From Microbulbifer celer (GTDB lineage Bacteria > Pseudomonadota > Gammaproteobacteria > Pseudomonadales > Cellvibrionaceae), in contig NZ_CP087715.1 of assembly GCF_020991125.1 (NCBI RefSeq), positions 3,821,501 through 3,885,500 on the forward strand: a stretch of DNA of 64,000 nucleotides, written 5' to 3'. Positions 16,099-23,963 of this stretch are shown here, piece after piece. Within the stretch, counting starts at the first letter, position 1; each line of letters begins with the position of its first letter. The notes beneath the pieces were generated by a model. It had not been told where the DNA came from. It did no database searches and worked only from the letters and a program-made list of their open reading frames with translations. The position numbers were made by a program, and so were the translations under genes.

Positions 16099-17532
16099 TT
16101 GTTAGAGCAATTAGACGCCGTGTTGCTGGCGCGTGTGCAGTTTGCATTTACCGTGTCGTTCCATTTCGTTTTTCCCGCCTTTTCCATCGGACTCGCGAGT
16201 TACCTGATGGTGCTCGAGGGATTGTGGCTGAAAACCGGGCGTGGCGTATATGCCAACCTTTACCGCTACTGGCTCAAAATCTTTGCCGTGGGATTTGGTA
16301 TGGGTGTGGTTTCCGGGATCGTCTTGTCGTACCAGTTCGGTACCAACTGGTCGGTCTTTTCCACCAAGGCGGGGCCGATTATCGGGCCGCTGATGGGGTA
16401 TGAGGTCATCACCGCATTCTTTCTGGAGGCGGGCTTTCTCGGTGTGATGCTGTTTGGTATCAACAAGGTGGGCAAGCGCCTGCATTTTTTTGCCACCTGC
16501 ATGGTGGCCATTGGCACCTTTGTTTCCGCGTTCTGGATCCTGTCGGTGAACTCCTGGATGCAGACGCCGGTGGGGTATGAAATCAATGAACAGGGGCAGT
16601 TCATTGTCGGCAGTTCCTGGTGGGATGTGATCTTTAGTCCCAGTTTCCCCTATCGTCTGGTGCACACGGTGACGGCGGCGTATCTGACGACCGCATTCGC
16701 CGTGGGTGGTGTCGGTGCCTGGCATCTGCTCAAAGACCGCAACAATGTCGGTGCGCGCAAGATGTTTTCCATGGCGATGTGGATGGCGGTGATTGTGACG
16801 CCGGTACAGATCATCGCCGGCGATATGCACGGATTGAATACCCTGGAGCATCAGCCGGTGAAAGTCCTGGCTATGGAGGGCGACTTTGATCCCAGCCCGG
16901 ATGGCGCGCCGTTGATATTGTTCGGTATACCGGATCAGGAAGCGGCAAAGGTGCACTACAAGGTGGCAATCCCCAAGCTGGGCTCGCTGATTCTAAAGCA
17001 CGACCCCAATGCGCCCCTGCCCGGCCTGACGGATTACCCTCGGGAGGAGTGGCCTCCGGTAGCGGTGGTGTTCTGGTCCTTCCGCATTATGGTGGCGATC
17101 GGTATTGCCATGCTGGCGCTGGGGATTTGGAGTCTGATCGCACGGCGTGGCAAACGGCTGTACCAGTCGCGACCGCTGCACCGGGCTGCGGTGATGATGG
17201 GGCCGGCGGGATTTGTGGCGGTGATCGCGGGCTGGGTCACCACGGAAGTGGGACGTCAGCCGTATACGGTTTACGGACTGCTGAAAACCGCCGAATCCGC
17301 CTCGCCGCTGGATGCCCCCGCGGTGGCGGTATCATTGATCGCGTTTATCGTGGTGTACTCCGCTGTATTCGGTATGGGGGTTTACTACCTGCTTCGCCTG
17401 ATGGCGAACCCTCCCAATCCCGGAGAGAGTGGGCTGCCCAATGTTCCGTCGCACGCCGCGGGGATTACGCCGGCATCCAGCCTGGACGTCGCTGCACCGC
17501 AACACGATGGAGGCGCCCATGGGAAGTCTTGA
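16099..17532 (+). CDS. cydA: Cytochrome bd (CIO-type) ubiquinol oxidase subunit I
   Basis: 477 residues starting at TTG 16099 behind AGGTAAGGA; no in-frame ATG precedes the conserved N-terminus. Heme ligands expected of subunit I are visible: His22 (heme b595), His189 and Met331 (heme b558), the last in SFRIMV as in E. coli. The quinol-loop/GRQP motif lies near 384-387. At 477 residues it is shorter than E. coli CydA (522), which matches the short Q-loop, cyanide-insensitive (CioA) type. It reduces O2 to water with ubiquinol electrons at the inner membrane without pumping protons. It overlaps cydB by 14 bases and leads a three-gene operon with cydB and a DUF2474 micro-gene. Such oxidases serve under low oxygen, cyanide, sulfide or NO stress. 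Confidence 0.95.
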   Translation: MLEQLDAVLLARVQFAFTVSFHFVFPAFSIGLASYLMVLEGLWLKTGRGVYANLYRYWLKIFAVGFGMGVVSGIVLSYQFGTNWSVFSTKAGPIIGPLMGYEVITAFFLEAGFLGVMLFGINKVGKRLHFFATCMVAIGTFVSAFWILSVNSWMQTPVGYEINEQGQFIVGSSWWDVIFSPSFPYRLVHTVTAAYLTTAFAVGGVGAWHLLKDRNNVGARKMFSMAMWMAVIVTPVQIIAGDMHGLNTLEHQPVKVLAMEGDFDPSPDGAPLILFGIPDQEAAKVHYKVAIPKLGSLILKHDPNAPLPGLTDYPREEWPPVAVVFWSFRIMVAIGIAMLALGIWSLIARRGKRLYQSRPLHRAAVMMGPAGFVAVIAGWVTTEVGRQPYTVYGLLKTAESASPLDAPAVAVSLIAFIVVYSAVFGMGVYYLLRLMANPPNPGESGLPNVPSHAAGITPASSLDVAAPQHDGGAHGKS

Positions 17533-18523
17533 TCTACCGCTGATTTGGGCGGGGCTTATCTGCTTCGCAATTTTTGCCTACGTCGTGCTGGATGGCTTTG
17601 ACCTGGGCATCGGGATCCTGTCGCCGGTGCTGTCTCCGGGAGAGGAGCGGGACCAGGCGATCAATTCCGTTGCGCCGTTCTGGGATGGCAATGAAACCTG
17701 GCTGGTCATGGGTGGCGGCGGCCTGCTGGCAGTGTTTCCCCTTGCGTATGCCATCATCCTGCCGGCCACTTACCCGTTGATGATCGCCATGTTGCTAGGT
17801 CTCGTGTTCCGCGGTGCCGCGTTCGAGTTCCGCTGGCGGGATCCACGGCACCAGCCCCTGTGGGATCTGGTCATCACGGTGGGCTCAACGGTGGCTGCCC
17901 TCGCCCAGGGCATTACGATTGGCGCGATACTGCAGGGGATCGTGGTGGAGAACAATGCCTACGCGGGCGGTTGGCTCGACTGGTTGAGCCCTTTCAGTGT
18001 GCTTACCGGTGTCGCTGTGACCATCGGATATGCGTTGTTGGGAGCCACCTGGTTGATTCTGAAAACCGAAGGGGGGTGTCAGCGGCATGCCCACCGACTG
18101 GCATTTCGCCTTGGGATTGCCACGGTTGTCATGATGGCGGCGGTGAGCGCGGCGACGCCTTTCCTCAGTTACGACTACTGGACCCGTTGGTTTGCGATGC
18201 CCCAGGTGCTGCTTACTGCACAGGTGCCTCTTCTGGTGGCAATCTGTACCGGGCTCTTTTTCTGGAGCCTGAGAAAGGGCAATGAATTACTGCCTTTCCT
18301 GATGGCCCTGGCGTTGTTCCTGCTCGGCTTTGTCGGTCTGTGTATCAGCATTTACCCCTATATGGTGCCGCGTTCGATCACCCTGTGGGATGCTGCGGCG
18401 CCGTACAACAGCCAGTTGTTCCTGCTGGTGGGAGCTGTTTTCATTATTCCGGTCATTCTGGGATACACCGGCTGGGCCTATTGGGTGTTCCGGGGCAAGG
18501 TGGGTACGGAGGGGTATCACTGA
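17519..18523 (+). CDS. cydB: Cytochrome bd (CIO-type) ubiquinol oxidase subunit II
   Basis: 334 residues. I chose ATG 17519 (MGSLDLPLIWAG) with GGAGG at 17509-17513; a slightly earlier ATG at 17507 is possible. It carries the family signature DGFDLGIG near the N-terminus, WDGNETWLV, and the usual eight or so membrane helices. Subunit II structurally supports the heme-bearing subunit I. The start lies inside the end of cydA (14-base overlap) and the stop overlaps the next ATG by one base (TGATG), so the three genes are translationally coupled. Together with the short CydA this is a complete CIO-type oxidase. No accessory CydDC exporter is seen in the window. Confidence 0.95.
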   Translation: MGSLDLPLIWAGLICFAIFAYVVLDGFDLGIGILSPVLSPGEERDQAINSVAPFWDGNETWLVMGGGGLLAVFPLAYAIILPATYPLMIAMLLGLVFRGAAFEFRWRDPRHQPLWDLVITVGSTVAALAQGITIGAILQGIVVENNAYAGGWLDWLSPFSVLTGVAVTIGYALLGATWLILKTEGGCQRHAHRLAFRLGIATVVMMAAVSAATPFLSYDYWTRWFAMPQVLLTAQVPLLVAICTGLFFWSLRKGNELLPFLMALALFLLGFVGLCISIYPYMVPRSITLWDAAAPYNSQLFLLVGAVFIIPVILGYTGWAYWVFRGKVGTEGYH

Positions 18524-18639
18524 TGAGAATTGAAACCACGACGTGGAAGCGCCTCGGTTGGATGGTCGCTATCTGGATAGCGAGTGTCATGGCACTCGGC
18601 AGTGTTTCACTGTTGTTGAAGTGGTGGCTCACAGGCTAG
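18523..18639 (+). CDS. DUF2474 micro-protein, CydX-like third subunit of the bd oxidase
   Basis: 38 residues. The ATG overlaps the cydB stop (TGATG, 18521-18525). One transmembrane helix (about residues 13-32) follows WKRLGW, and the protein ends LLKWWLTG. Size, the WKRLGW...IW...LG pattern and the position right after cydB match the DUF2474 proteins that accompany CIO-type oxidases. They are analogues of E. coli CydX, which stabilises the hemes of CydAB. The family assignment is by pattern and position. Confidence 0.82.
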   Translation: MRIETTTWKRLGWMVAIWIASVMALGSVSLLLKWWLTG

Positions 18640-18864
18640 CGAGCTGCCAGTAGCGAAGCGAGGCGAGCTGAAATCTGCACTCAGTTCAATAAACCCTTCA
18701 TCGGTGATGCCGGCAATCTTTCCGTAGTTGGAATGGTGTGCGCGCTCCAGCTGCCTGTCGTCTGATGATTGGCGTCAAAATAAACACCAACACGGCCCGC
18801 TCACTGGTTCTGGCGCAATAATTGTGGTTTTCTGGCAGACAAACTGGATTGGCCGGAATACAGA
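18640..18864. other. Gap with a coding-like minus-strand remnant
   Basis: 225 bases between the bd oxidase operon and the lipoprotein gene. On the minus strand a frame open from about 18772 down into the DUF2474 gene reads HHSNYGKIAGITDEGFIEL and on to FSSPRFATGSS, which looks protein-like but has no start codon and an upstream stop. It may be the decayed end of an old gene. No terminator with a T-run is seen after the oxidase operon. Confidence 0.3.
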
Positions 18865-21456
18865 ATGCGCGAATCGCTCTTTTCGAGAAATTACTTCCCG
18901 TTTGCACTGGTTGCGGTGCTTGCCGGTTGCGGAGGGGGCGGTGGCAACAGCTCCGGTGTCGGTAGCGAACAGGTCGTTGAACCGCCACCACCGGCGTCTG
19001 AATTTACTGCGACGCCGCAGCAACTGCGCCAGCGGGTCGCCATTGAACGTGTACCGGCGACTATTTCCCGCGAGAACACCCCCCTGCTCTCTGGCACCTT
19101 CTTTGAATTCTATGGGCTGGCGCAGGAGCTCTATTACACGTATCTGCGCAAATCCGACTGGGGTTTCAACCCCCTCGATGTCCGCAATGGCGTATTTGAC
19201 TGCCGCCACGGCGGCACTGTGGAGTTGCGCTTTTCCGCCGGCGACACGGTGCTATCGGCATTTTATTCCGACTGTGTAGAGAACCTGCCGGGTATTGATG
19301 GGTACACCACCCTTTCCGGTGCCGAGCGCCAGAGCGTTCTGGTGGATAAATCCGGTGAGTACCTGGTGCGCCAAGAGTACGACAGCTATCGCGTAGCCGT
19401 GGCGGGCGACAGCCTGACCATGGATGGTGTTATCGAGGTGACCGATTCCAGTGTCGACCTTCGCGCTGGCGATATACGGATGGATCTCTCTCTCAGCGAC
19501 AGCAGCGGCTTCAATATACGTGCGCAAGACCTGCACTTCGACCTGTACCGGAACGATTACCGGGTGTATTTCGACAATGCGGTGGAAGCACTGTCCGGCA
19601 CTCTGGCCTTCCCCGGTGGCAGTGCGGTGGTGACCGGTGGTGTGGCAGATCCGGAAGATCCACTGGAAATCTATTTTGCCGGTGCCACGGAAGCCAGCGC
19701 CAGCGCGCTGGTGGGAGGGTATTATTCCGATAGCCTGAACGTGACACTGGGGTTTGACGGCGATGGCAATGGCCTACGGGACCAGACACTGTTCGCCCGC
19801 TTCGATGAATTCGAGGGGGAGGACTACGGTAGGGGGAACTTTGCTACCCCCCTCGCGCGCGGCAGTACTCTGCACCCGCAAAATGATGTGGCACAACAGG
19901 GGCACAACCGTGCCGCATTTGATGTGGCCCCGCTATTTCGCGATCCGGGTGCCAACCTGCTCGATTTCACCCTGACACTGGTCAGCGTCGAGGAAGTACA
20001 GGGTGAAGAGCTCTCCGATGCGCGCACCGAACTCGATGAGCCGGCAGAATATCAGCTAGAACAACGCCATGCCGGCAGCTACCTGCTCACTTCAGAAATC
20101 CAGAGCCCGTTGGTGGTGTATCGCTTTGAAGTGACGGCACAAAACGGCCACGGGGAGGCCAGCACCGAGCCACAAGTGGTGGAAGTGCCGGTCTACCGGG
20201 ATCACGATGACGATGGTAAGCCGGATGTCTCCGATGGGGATATTGATGGAGACGGGGTGGACAACTATCTCGACCTCTGGCCAGAGGATCCCGAAGAGTG
20301 GGAAGACACCGACAGCGACGGCATCGGCAATAATGCCGATATCGACGATGACAACGACGGCGTTGCTGATGTGGATGACGCGCAACCCCTGGACTTCCTG
20401 TGCAGCATTGAAAGCGATACCAATGGCGAGGTGTGCCTCCAGCGCATATTGCTGCCAAGTTCCAACCCGGAGTACTGGAACGCGATTCGCGGACCGGAGT
20501 ATGTCACCTATTTCAATAGCAGGATTACTGCGGAATCCTGGGGCTTTTTTCTGGCAGCGGACGGCGTTCTCTATTACTGGGAAGCCAGTCACGGAGAGCT
20601 GCAGCGCTGGGATACCAATACCGGCCATTTTCTGCAACCTCTGGAACTGAATGATGACTATTTCAGTGAAGGTTTTTTCTATGCAGACAACCGGCTGGTG
20701 ATGGCGCCGTCGCAAAACACTGGCTACGTAATCTACGACACGCTGCGGGGAACGCAGGGGGTCAGCAGGTTTGACCTGGGCGGGGTGTTTGAGGAATCGA
20801 TTTTTCTGGAGGGCGACCAGATTACCGCGCTGGGATTTGAAAATATGCGCTCGCTCGGGGTCCGCGATCAATCGGAATCCGCACTGGTTCTGGAATCTAT
20901 TGAAGCGCACACCGAGGAGTATGTGGCCGTTGACCTTGATGGTGAGGTGCTCGACCGCCACACCAGCGAGATCCCGGAAGAATATGTTGACCTCGGCGGC
21001 GACATCACCTTCCGCACCAGTGCACTGGCCCCATTCTGTACCTGGGGCATGTACTTTGATGGGGAGACCGGCACGTTCACCGATATCGGCAGTGGCGACC
21101 CGGCCAGCGACCCCTGTACCAGCACATTTATCGATACAGGTGTCTGGCCGAGTGTGTCTGCAGATGGTGTGATCGCCCTGACCACTAAGGGAATTATCGA
21201 TAGAAACCAGAATGTGGTGGTAGAAATTCCACACATGTCACCGATCAACACCGTCTGGAAGGGACAGGAGCTCTACCGGCTGACGGAAGAAGATCAACGC
21301 ATCACACGCTTTTCTACCGACGGTACAGAGCTGGGATATATGCCCATTCCCGAAGGTTATCGTCACAGCCTGTTAAGCGCCGGGGAGTATCTGGTGTATA
21401 TCGGTATCAGTATTGATGATGGACATGTACGGATACTGCGCTACGAGGAACAATAA
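18865..21456 (+). CDS. Large predicted lipoprotein with thrombospondin type-3 calcium repeats
   Basis: 863 residues. The N-terminal signal ends in VLAGC (lipobox), followed by a Gly/Ser/Pro-rich tether, so the protein is probably lipid-anchored in the outer membrane or periplasm. Residues ~30-430 are beta-rich without a motif I know. Residues ~445-510 hold a compact TSP3-type calcium region (DHDDDGKPDVSDGDIDGDG, DDDNDGVADVDDAQP). The C-terminal ~340 residues resemble a propeller-like repeat domain (recurring short strands with WxxxxG and LYRLTEEDQRITRF) but I cannot assign a family. It stands alone, convergent with the PepSY gene. It shares the TSP3 theme with the giant protein at 3601-10491, suggesting a common taste for calcium-dependent surface proteins. 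Function unknown. Confidence 0.7.
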   Translation: MRESLFSRNYFPFALVAVLAGCGGGGGNSSGVGSEQVVEPPPPASEFTATPQQLRQRVAIERVPATISRENTPLLSGTFFEFYGLAQELYYTYLRKSDWGFNPLDVRNGVFDCRHGGTVELRFSAGDTVLSAFYSDCVENLPGIDGYTTLSGAERQSVLVDKSGEYLVRQEYDSYRVAVAGDSLTMDGVIEVTDSSVDLRAGDIRMDLSLSDSSGFNIRAQDLHFDLYRNDYRVYFDNAVEALSGTLAFPGGSAVVTGGVADPEDPLEIYFAGATEASASALVGGYYSDSLNVTLGFDGDGNGLRDQTLFARFDEFEGEDYGRGNFATPLARGSTLHPQNDVAQQGHNRAAFDVAPLFRDPGANLLDFTLTLVSVEEVQGEELSDARTELDEPAEYQLEQRHAGSYLLTSEIQSPLVVYRFEVTAQNGHGEASTEPQVVEVPVYRDHDDDGKPDVSDGDIDGDGVDNYLDLWPEDPEEWEDTDSDGIGNNADIDDDNDGVADVDDAQPLDFLCSIESDTNGEVCLQRILLPSSNPEYWNAIRGPEYVTYFNSRITAESWGFFLAADGVLYYWEASHGELQRWDTNTGHFLQPLELNDDYFSEGFFYADNRLVMAPSQNTGYVIYDTLRGTQGVSRFDLGGVFEESIFLEGDQITALGFENMRSLGVRDQSESALVLESIEAHTEEYVAVDLDGEVLDRHTSEIPEEYVDLGGDITFRTSALAPFCTWGMYFDGETGTFTDIGSGDPASDPCTSTFIDTGVWPSVSADGVIALTTKGIIDRNQNVVVEIPHMSPINTVWKGQELYRLTEEDQRITRFSTDGTELGYMPIPEGYRHSLLSAGEYLVYIGISIDDGHVRILRYEEQ

Positions 21457-21468
21457 TCCAGGTTGCTA

Positions 21469-21501
21469 CCTGCCCCGTTTGCCGCTGATGCGCGGGGCAG
21501 G
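21469..21501. terminator. Hairpin between convergent lipoprotein and PepSY genes
   Basis: CCTGCCCCG (21469-21477) pairs perfectly with CGGGGCAGG (21493-21501) around a 15-base loop, in the 63-base gap between two converging genes. There is no strong T-run on either side, so termination is likely but not certain. Confidence 0.45.
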
Positions 21502-21519
21502 CTTGAGTTGCGGCTATTT

Positions 21520-23100
21520 TTATTGGTTTGCCAGCGTCAACTCCGCGACCTCCACTTTCTCCGTTCTACTGGCGCCGCGCCCCAGCACTTTCGCAATCCA
21601 CACACAAACCCCCGCACTGATCAGCAGCGCCGTCTGCATGCCAATCACCTGATGGAATCCGTTCTGCCACAGTTCGCCCATACGTGATCCGAACATGACC
21701 CAGTCGGCGATAACCGTGGCTACCAACAGCCCCGCAGTGGCCCACAGGGCAAGCCGCAGGAAGTGACGCTTGTGCGGAATGAAGAACGCCGTCGCTACCG
21801 TCAGCGCCAGCAGGGCACCAAAGCTGTAGGCAATCCAGTCTCCGCGGGCGGCGAGGCCGAGCGGCAGAATACGTTCCAGCAGGAAACCACCGGCAGTTGC
21901 CAGCACCACGCCGGCGCAGCCACCGAGAGTCAGGTTGGCCACCAGACTGATAGCGCGCGGACTGACGTTTTTCTGCAACGCGCGTTTATCCAGCCACAGC
22001 AGGTTCCCCACCACAATCATGCCGGCTACAGCCAGCCCCAGTAGCAGGTAGAGGATGCGCAGGTCGACACCGGCGAAGTTGCCGAAGTGCAGGCTGGCAA
22101 TGACATCGAGGCCACTGCGTACGGCGTTGACGTGTTCGCTGTCGGCCCGGCTTACCAGGCTAGCATCGCTGACCCTGTAAAAACGCTCGATACGCTGGGC
22201 GAAACGGCTCTCGTCGGTGGCATAGGTCTGCAGTACCGCATTTTCATCACCGTAGTTATAAAAGCGCAGCATAGTCACTGGGGCGCCGGTTTCCTGCTCC
22301 AGGGTGCGCACATAGTCGAACGCCGGCTGCATATCCAGAGGTTTGCCCGCGGGTTTTTCGCTGATGATGGTGTAACCGGCATCTTCCAACATCGCATTCT
22401 GATCACCGTCGTACAGGAATACAGCAAAGGCGATTTGATATATCAGGGAGATATTGAAGATGACACCGGTGATCGCATACATCAGTCCGAACGGCAGGCT
22501 CATCACCCCGATCACATTGTGCATATCGAGCTTTTTATTGCGCTTGCTCTCGCTGCGGTAGAGGAAGAAATTAGCGATCAGTTTGCGTGCATGGATATAA
22601 ACACCGGTAAACATCAGTACCAGAAAAATCAGTGTCACTACACCTACAAGGTACATACCGCCGGGCAGGCGCAGATCGTAGTGCAAATGCAGCAGAAAAT
22701 CCGCGAGATAAAAGTCGTCCAGATCCGCCAGGGTCTCGCCGGTCTTGGGATGCACCAGTAACCTGGCTACCTGCTCGGGTCCCTCGTAACCCTCTTCCGG
22801 CAACAGGTCGATATACAGCTGGTGATATGGGTGGTGATCGTCTGCACGCACGATGGTGAGATGTTCCTCATTGTTCAGGCGGTGCTCTGTTAGCTTCTGC
22901 GTCACGATGTTTTCGATTGGCAGATCCGGTGCGCTTTTATCGATGGCGAAGTGTGGTGCCTGTGCCCAGGCCTGGATCTCGTGATGGAACAGCACCACGG
23001 AACCCGCCCAGAACACGATAAACAGCGCCACTGAGATGATCACGCCGAGCCAGCTGTGGGCTTCGATCAGGTTCTTGATACCGGCGTTTTTTTCACTCAT
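21520..23100 (-). CDS. PepSY-associated transmembrane protein (iron-uptake associated)
   Basis: 526 residues with an N-terminal helix (HSWLGVIISVALFIVFWAGSVVLF), a periplasmic PepSY-type region, two further helices near 150-220, a second periplasmic PepSY domain and several C-terminal helices. This is the PepSY_TM (iron-regulated membrane protein) family. Members accompany TonB siderophore receptors and are thought to reduce siderophore-bound Fe(III) or otherwise support its handling at the inner membrane. It is the last gene of a three-gene operon (DUF3325, DUF3649, PepSY), divergent from a TonB receptor across a Fur box, so iron repression is expected. Family call is strong; the exact biochemical role is unsettled. 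Confidence 0.88.
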   Translation of the reverse strand: MSEKNAGIKNLIEAHSWLGVIISVALFIVFWAGSVVLFHHEIQAWAQAPHFAIDKSAPDLPIENIVTQKLTEHRLNNEEHLTIVRADDHHPYHQLYIDLLPEEGYEGPEQVARLLVHPKTGETLADLDDFYLADFLLHLHYDLRLPGGMYLVGVVTLIFLVLMFTGVYIHARKLIANFFLYRSESKRNKKLDMHNVIGVMSLPFGLMYAITGVIFNISLIYQIAFAVFLYDGDQNAMLEDAGYTIISEKPAGKPLDMQPAFDYVRTLEQETGAPVTMLRFYNYGDENAVLQTYATDESRFAQRIERFYRVSDASLVSRADSEHVNAVRSGLDVIASLHFGNFAGVDLRILYLLLGLAVAGMIVVGNLLWLDKRALQKNVSPRAISLVANLTLGGCAGVVLATAGGFLLERILPLGLAARGDWIAYSFGALLALTVATAFFIPHKRHFLRLALWATAGLLVATVIADWVMFGSRMGELWQNGFHQVIGMQTALLISAGVCVWIAKVLGRGASRTEKVEVAELTLANQ

Positions 23101-23150
23101 GGGTTATCTCTTATTGGTCTTTACACGTTTGCCCTGGCACAGGGAAATAA

Positions 23151-23405
23151 TCAGATGCCGGTCACCAGCACCACGCCGTTTACCGCGACGGAAACCGCCA
23201 GAAGCTTGAGGCAGTTCAGGCTGGCGCGTTTTGCGGAGCTCGCGTAGTAGCAGTAGGTCATTACCGCGGCCCACAGCACAAACGCCAGCAAAAGCCCGCT
23301 AAGTAAACGTGTGTCGACATCCAGCGGAAGCAGTTTCAGGTTCAGTGCCAGGCTGGTGGAGATGAGAAGTCCGAGGAAAAACCCCGCAAGCGTCTTGGGC
23401 CACAT
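23151..23405 (-). CDS. DUF3649 small membrane protein
   Basis: 84 residues with three hydrophobic segments; the pattern KTLAGFFLGL near the start and LWAAVMTYCYYASS in the middle match DUF3649. Its ATG (23403-23405) directly abuts the stop of the DUF3325 gene (23406-23408), and PepSY follows 50 bases later, an order often seen at siderophore-uptake loci. The function of the family is unknown; a helper role to the PepSY protein in iron acquisition is inferred from this constant linkage. Confidence 0.78.
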   Translation of the reverse strand: MWPKTLAGFFLGLLISTSLALNLKLLPLDVDTRLLSGLLLAFVLWAAVMTYCYYASSAKRASLNCLKLLAVSVAVNGVVLVTGI

Positions 23406-23732
23406 TTATCCGGTCACCATAATCAGGGAGAAAAGAACCAGGCCCATGGAACCCACCAGAAGCGGTCGCCCGGTCATATGCGCCGAGACCAGCACCAGGC
23501 CGATCCACACGCTCATGACCAGGGTCAGCACCAGCAATGCCGCGGAAAAGGGTGGGTAAATCCCGGCAAGAATGACCCACGCGAGCATCTGCACAGCGGC
23601 GAACAGTCCCCATGCCGGCTTGCGGGCAAACGGTTTTGCCAACAGTCGCTGGCGGCTGGAGGCCAAGTAGGTCAGCAGGCAGCCACCGAAGATCAGTGCT
23701 CCGGCAAGTCCTTTCAAAAGCTGTATTTCCAT
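23406..23732 (-). CDS. DUF3325 small membrane protein
   Basis: 108 residues with three to four membrane helices; GGCLLTYLASSRQRLL near the N-terminus is the recognisable DUF3325 pattern. First gene of the DUF3325-DUF3649-PepSY operon, starting 24 bases from the Fur-box candidate at 23757-23775, so its transcription should be iron-repressed. The biochemical role is unknown; the family occurs almost only beside PepSY proteins and TonB siderophore receptors. Confidence 0.78.
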   Translation of the reverse strand: MEIQLLKGLAGALIFGGCLLTYLASSRQRLLAKPFARKPAWGLFAAVQMLAWVILAGIYPPFSAALLVLTLVMSVWIGLVLVSAHMTGRPLLVGSMGLVLFSLIMVTG

Positions 23733-23756
23733 TATTTACGCACTTTTGTTGATTCT

Positions 23757-23775
23757 GATAATGGTTATCATTTGA
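23757..23775. promoter_or_regulatory. Fur box
   Basis: GATAATGGTTATCATTTGA matches the 19-bp Fur consensus GATAATGATAATCATTATC at 14 positions, including the first seven. It sits just upstream of the DUF3325 operon and about 190 bases before the divergent TonB receptor ATG, so it certainly suits the operon and may serve both. Confidence 0.8.
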
Positions 23776-23963
23776 TTTCGCAAATGATACCATCCTGCCG
23801 CTTATCTCCCCAACAGCCTGTAGAAAAAACTTCGAACGTCCGCCAATTATCGTGAAGCGCACGCGCACGATGCGAGAGACGTGTTAACAACCGATAAGAA
23901 TAGGCCGGTGTTGTTGGGCTCATTGGGTTTCTAATTTTTGGCTAAATGCTAATGGAGCAAACA

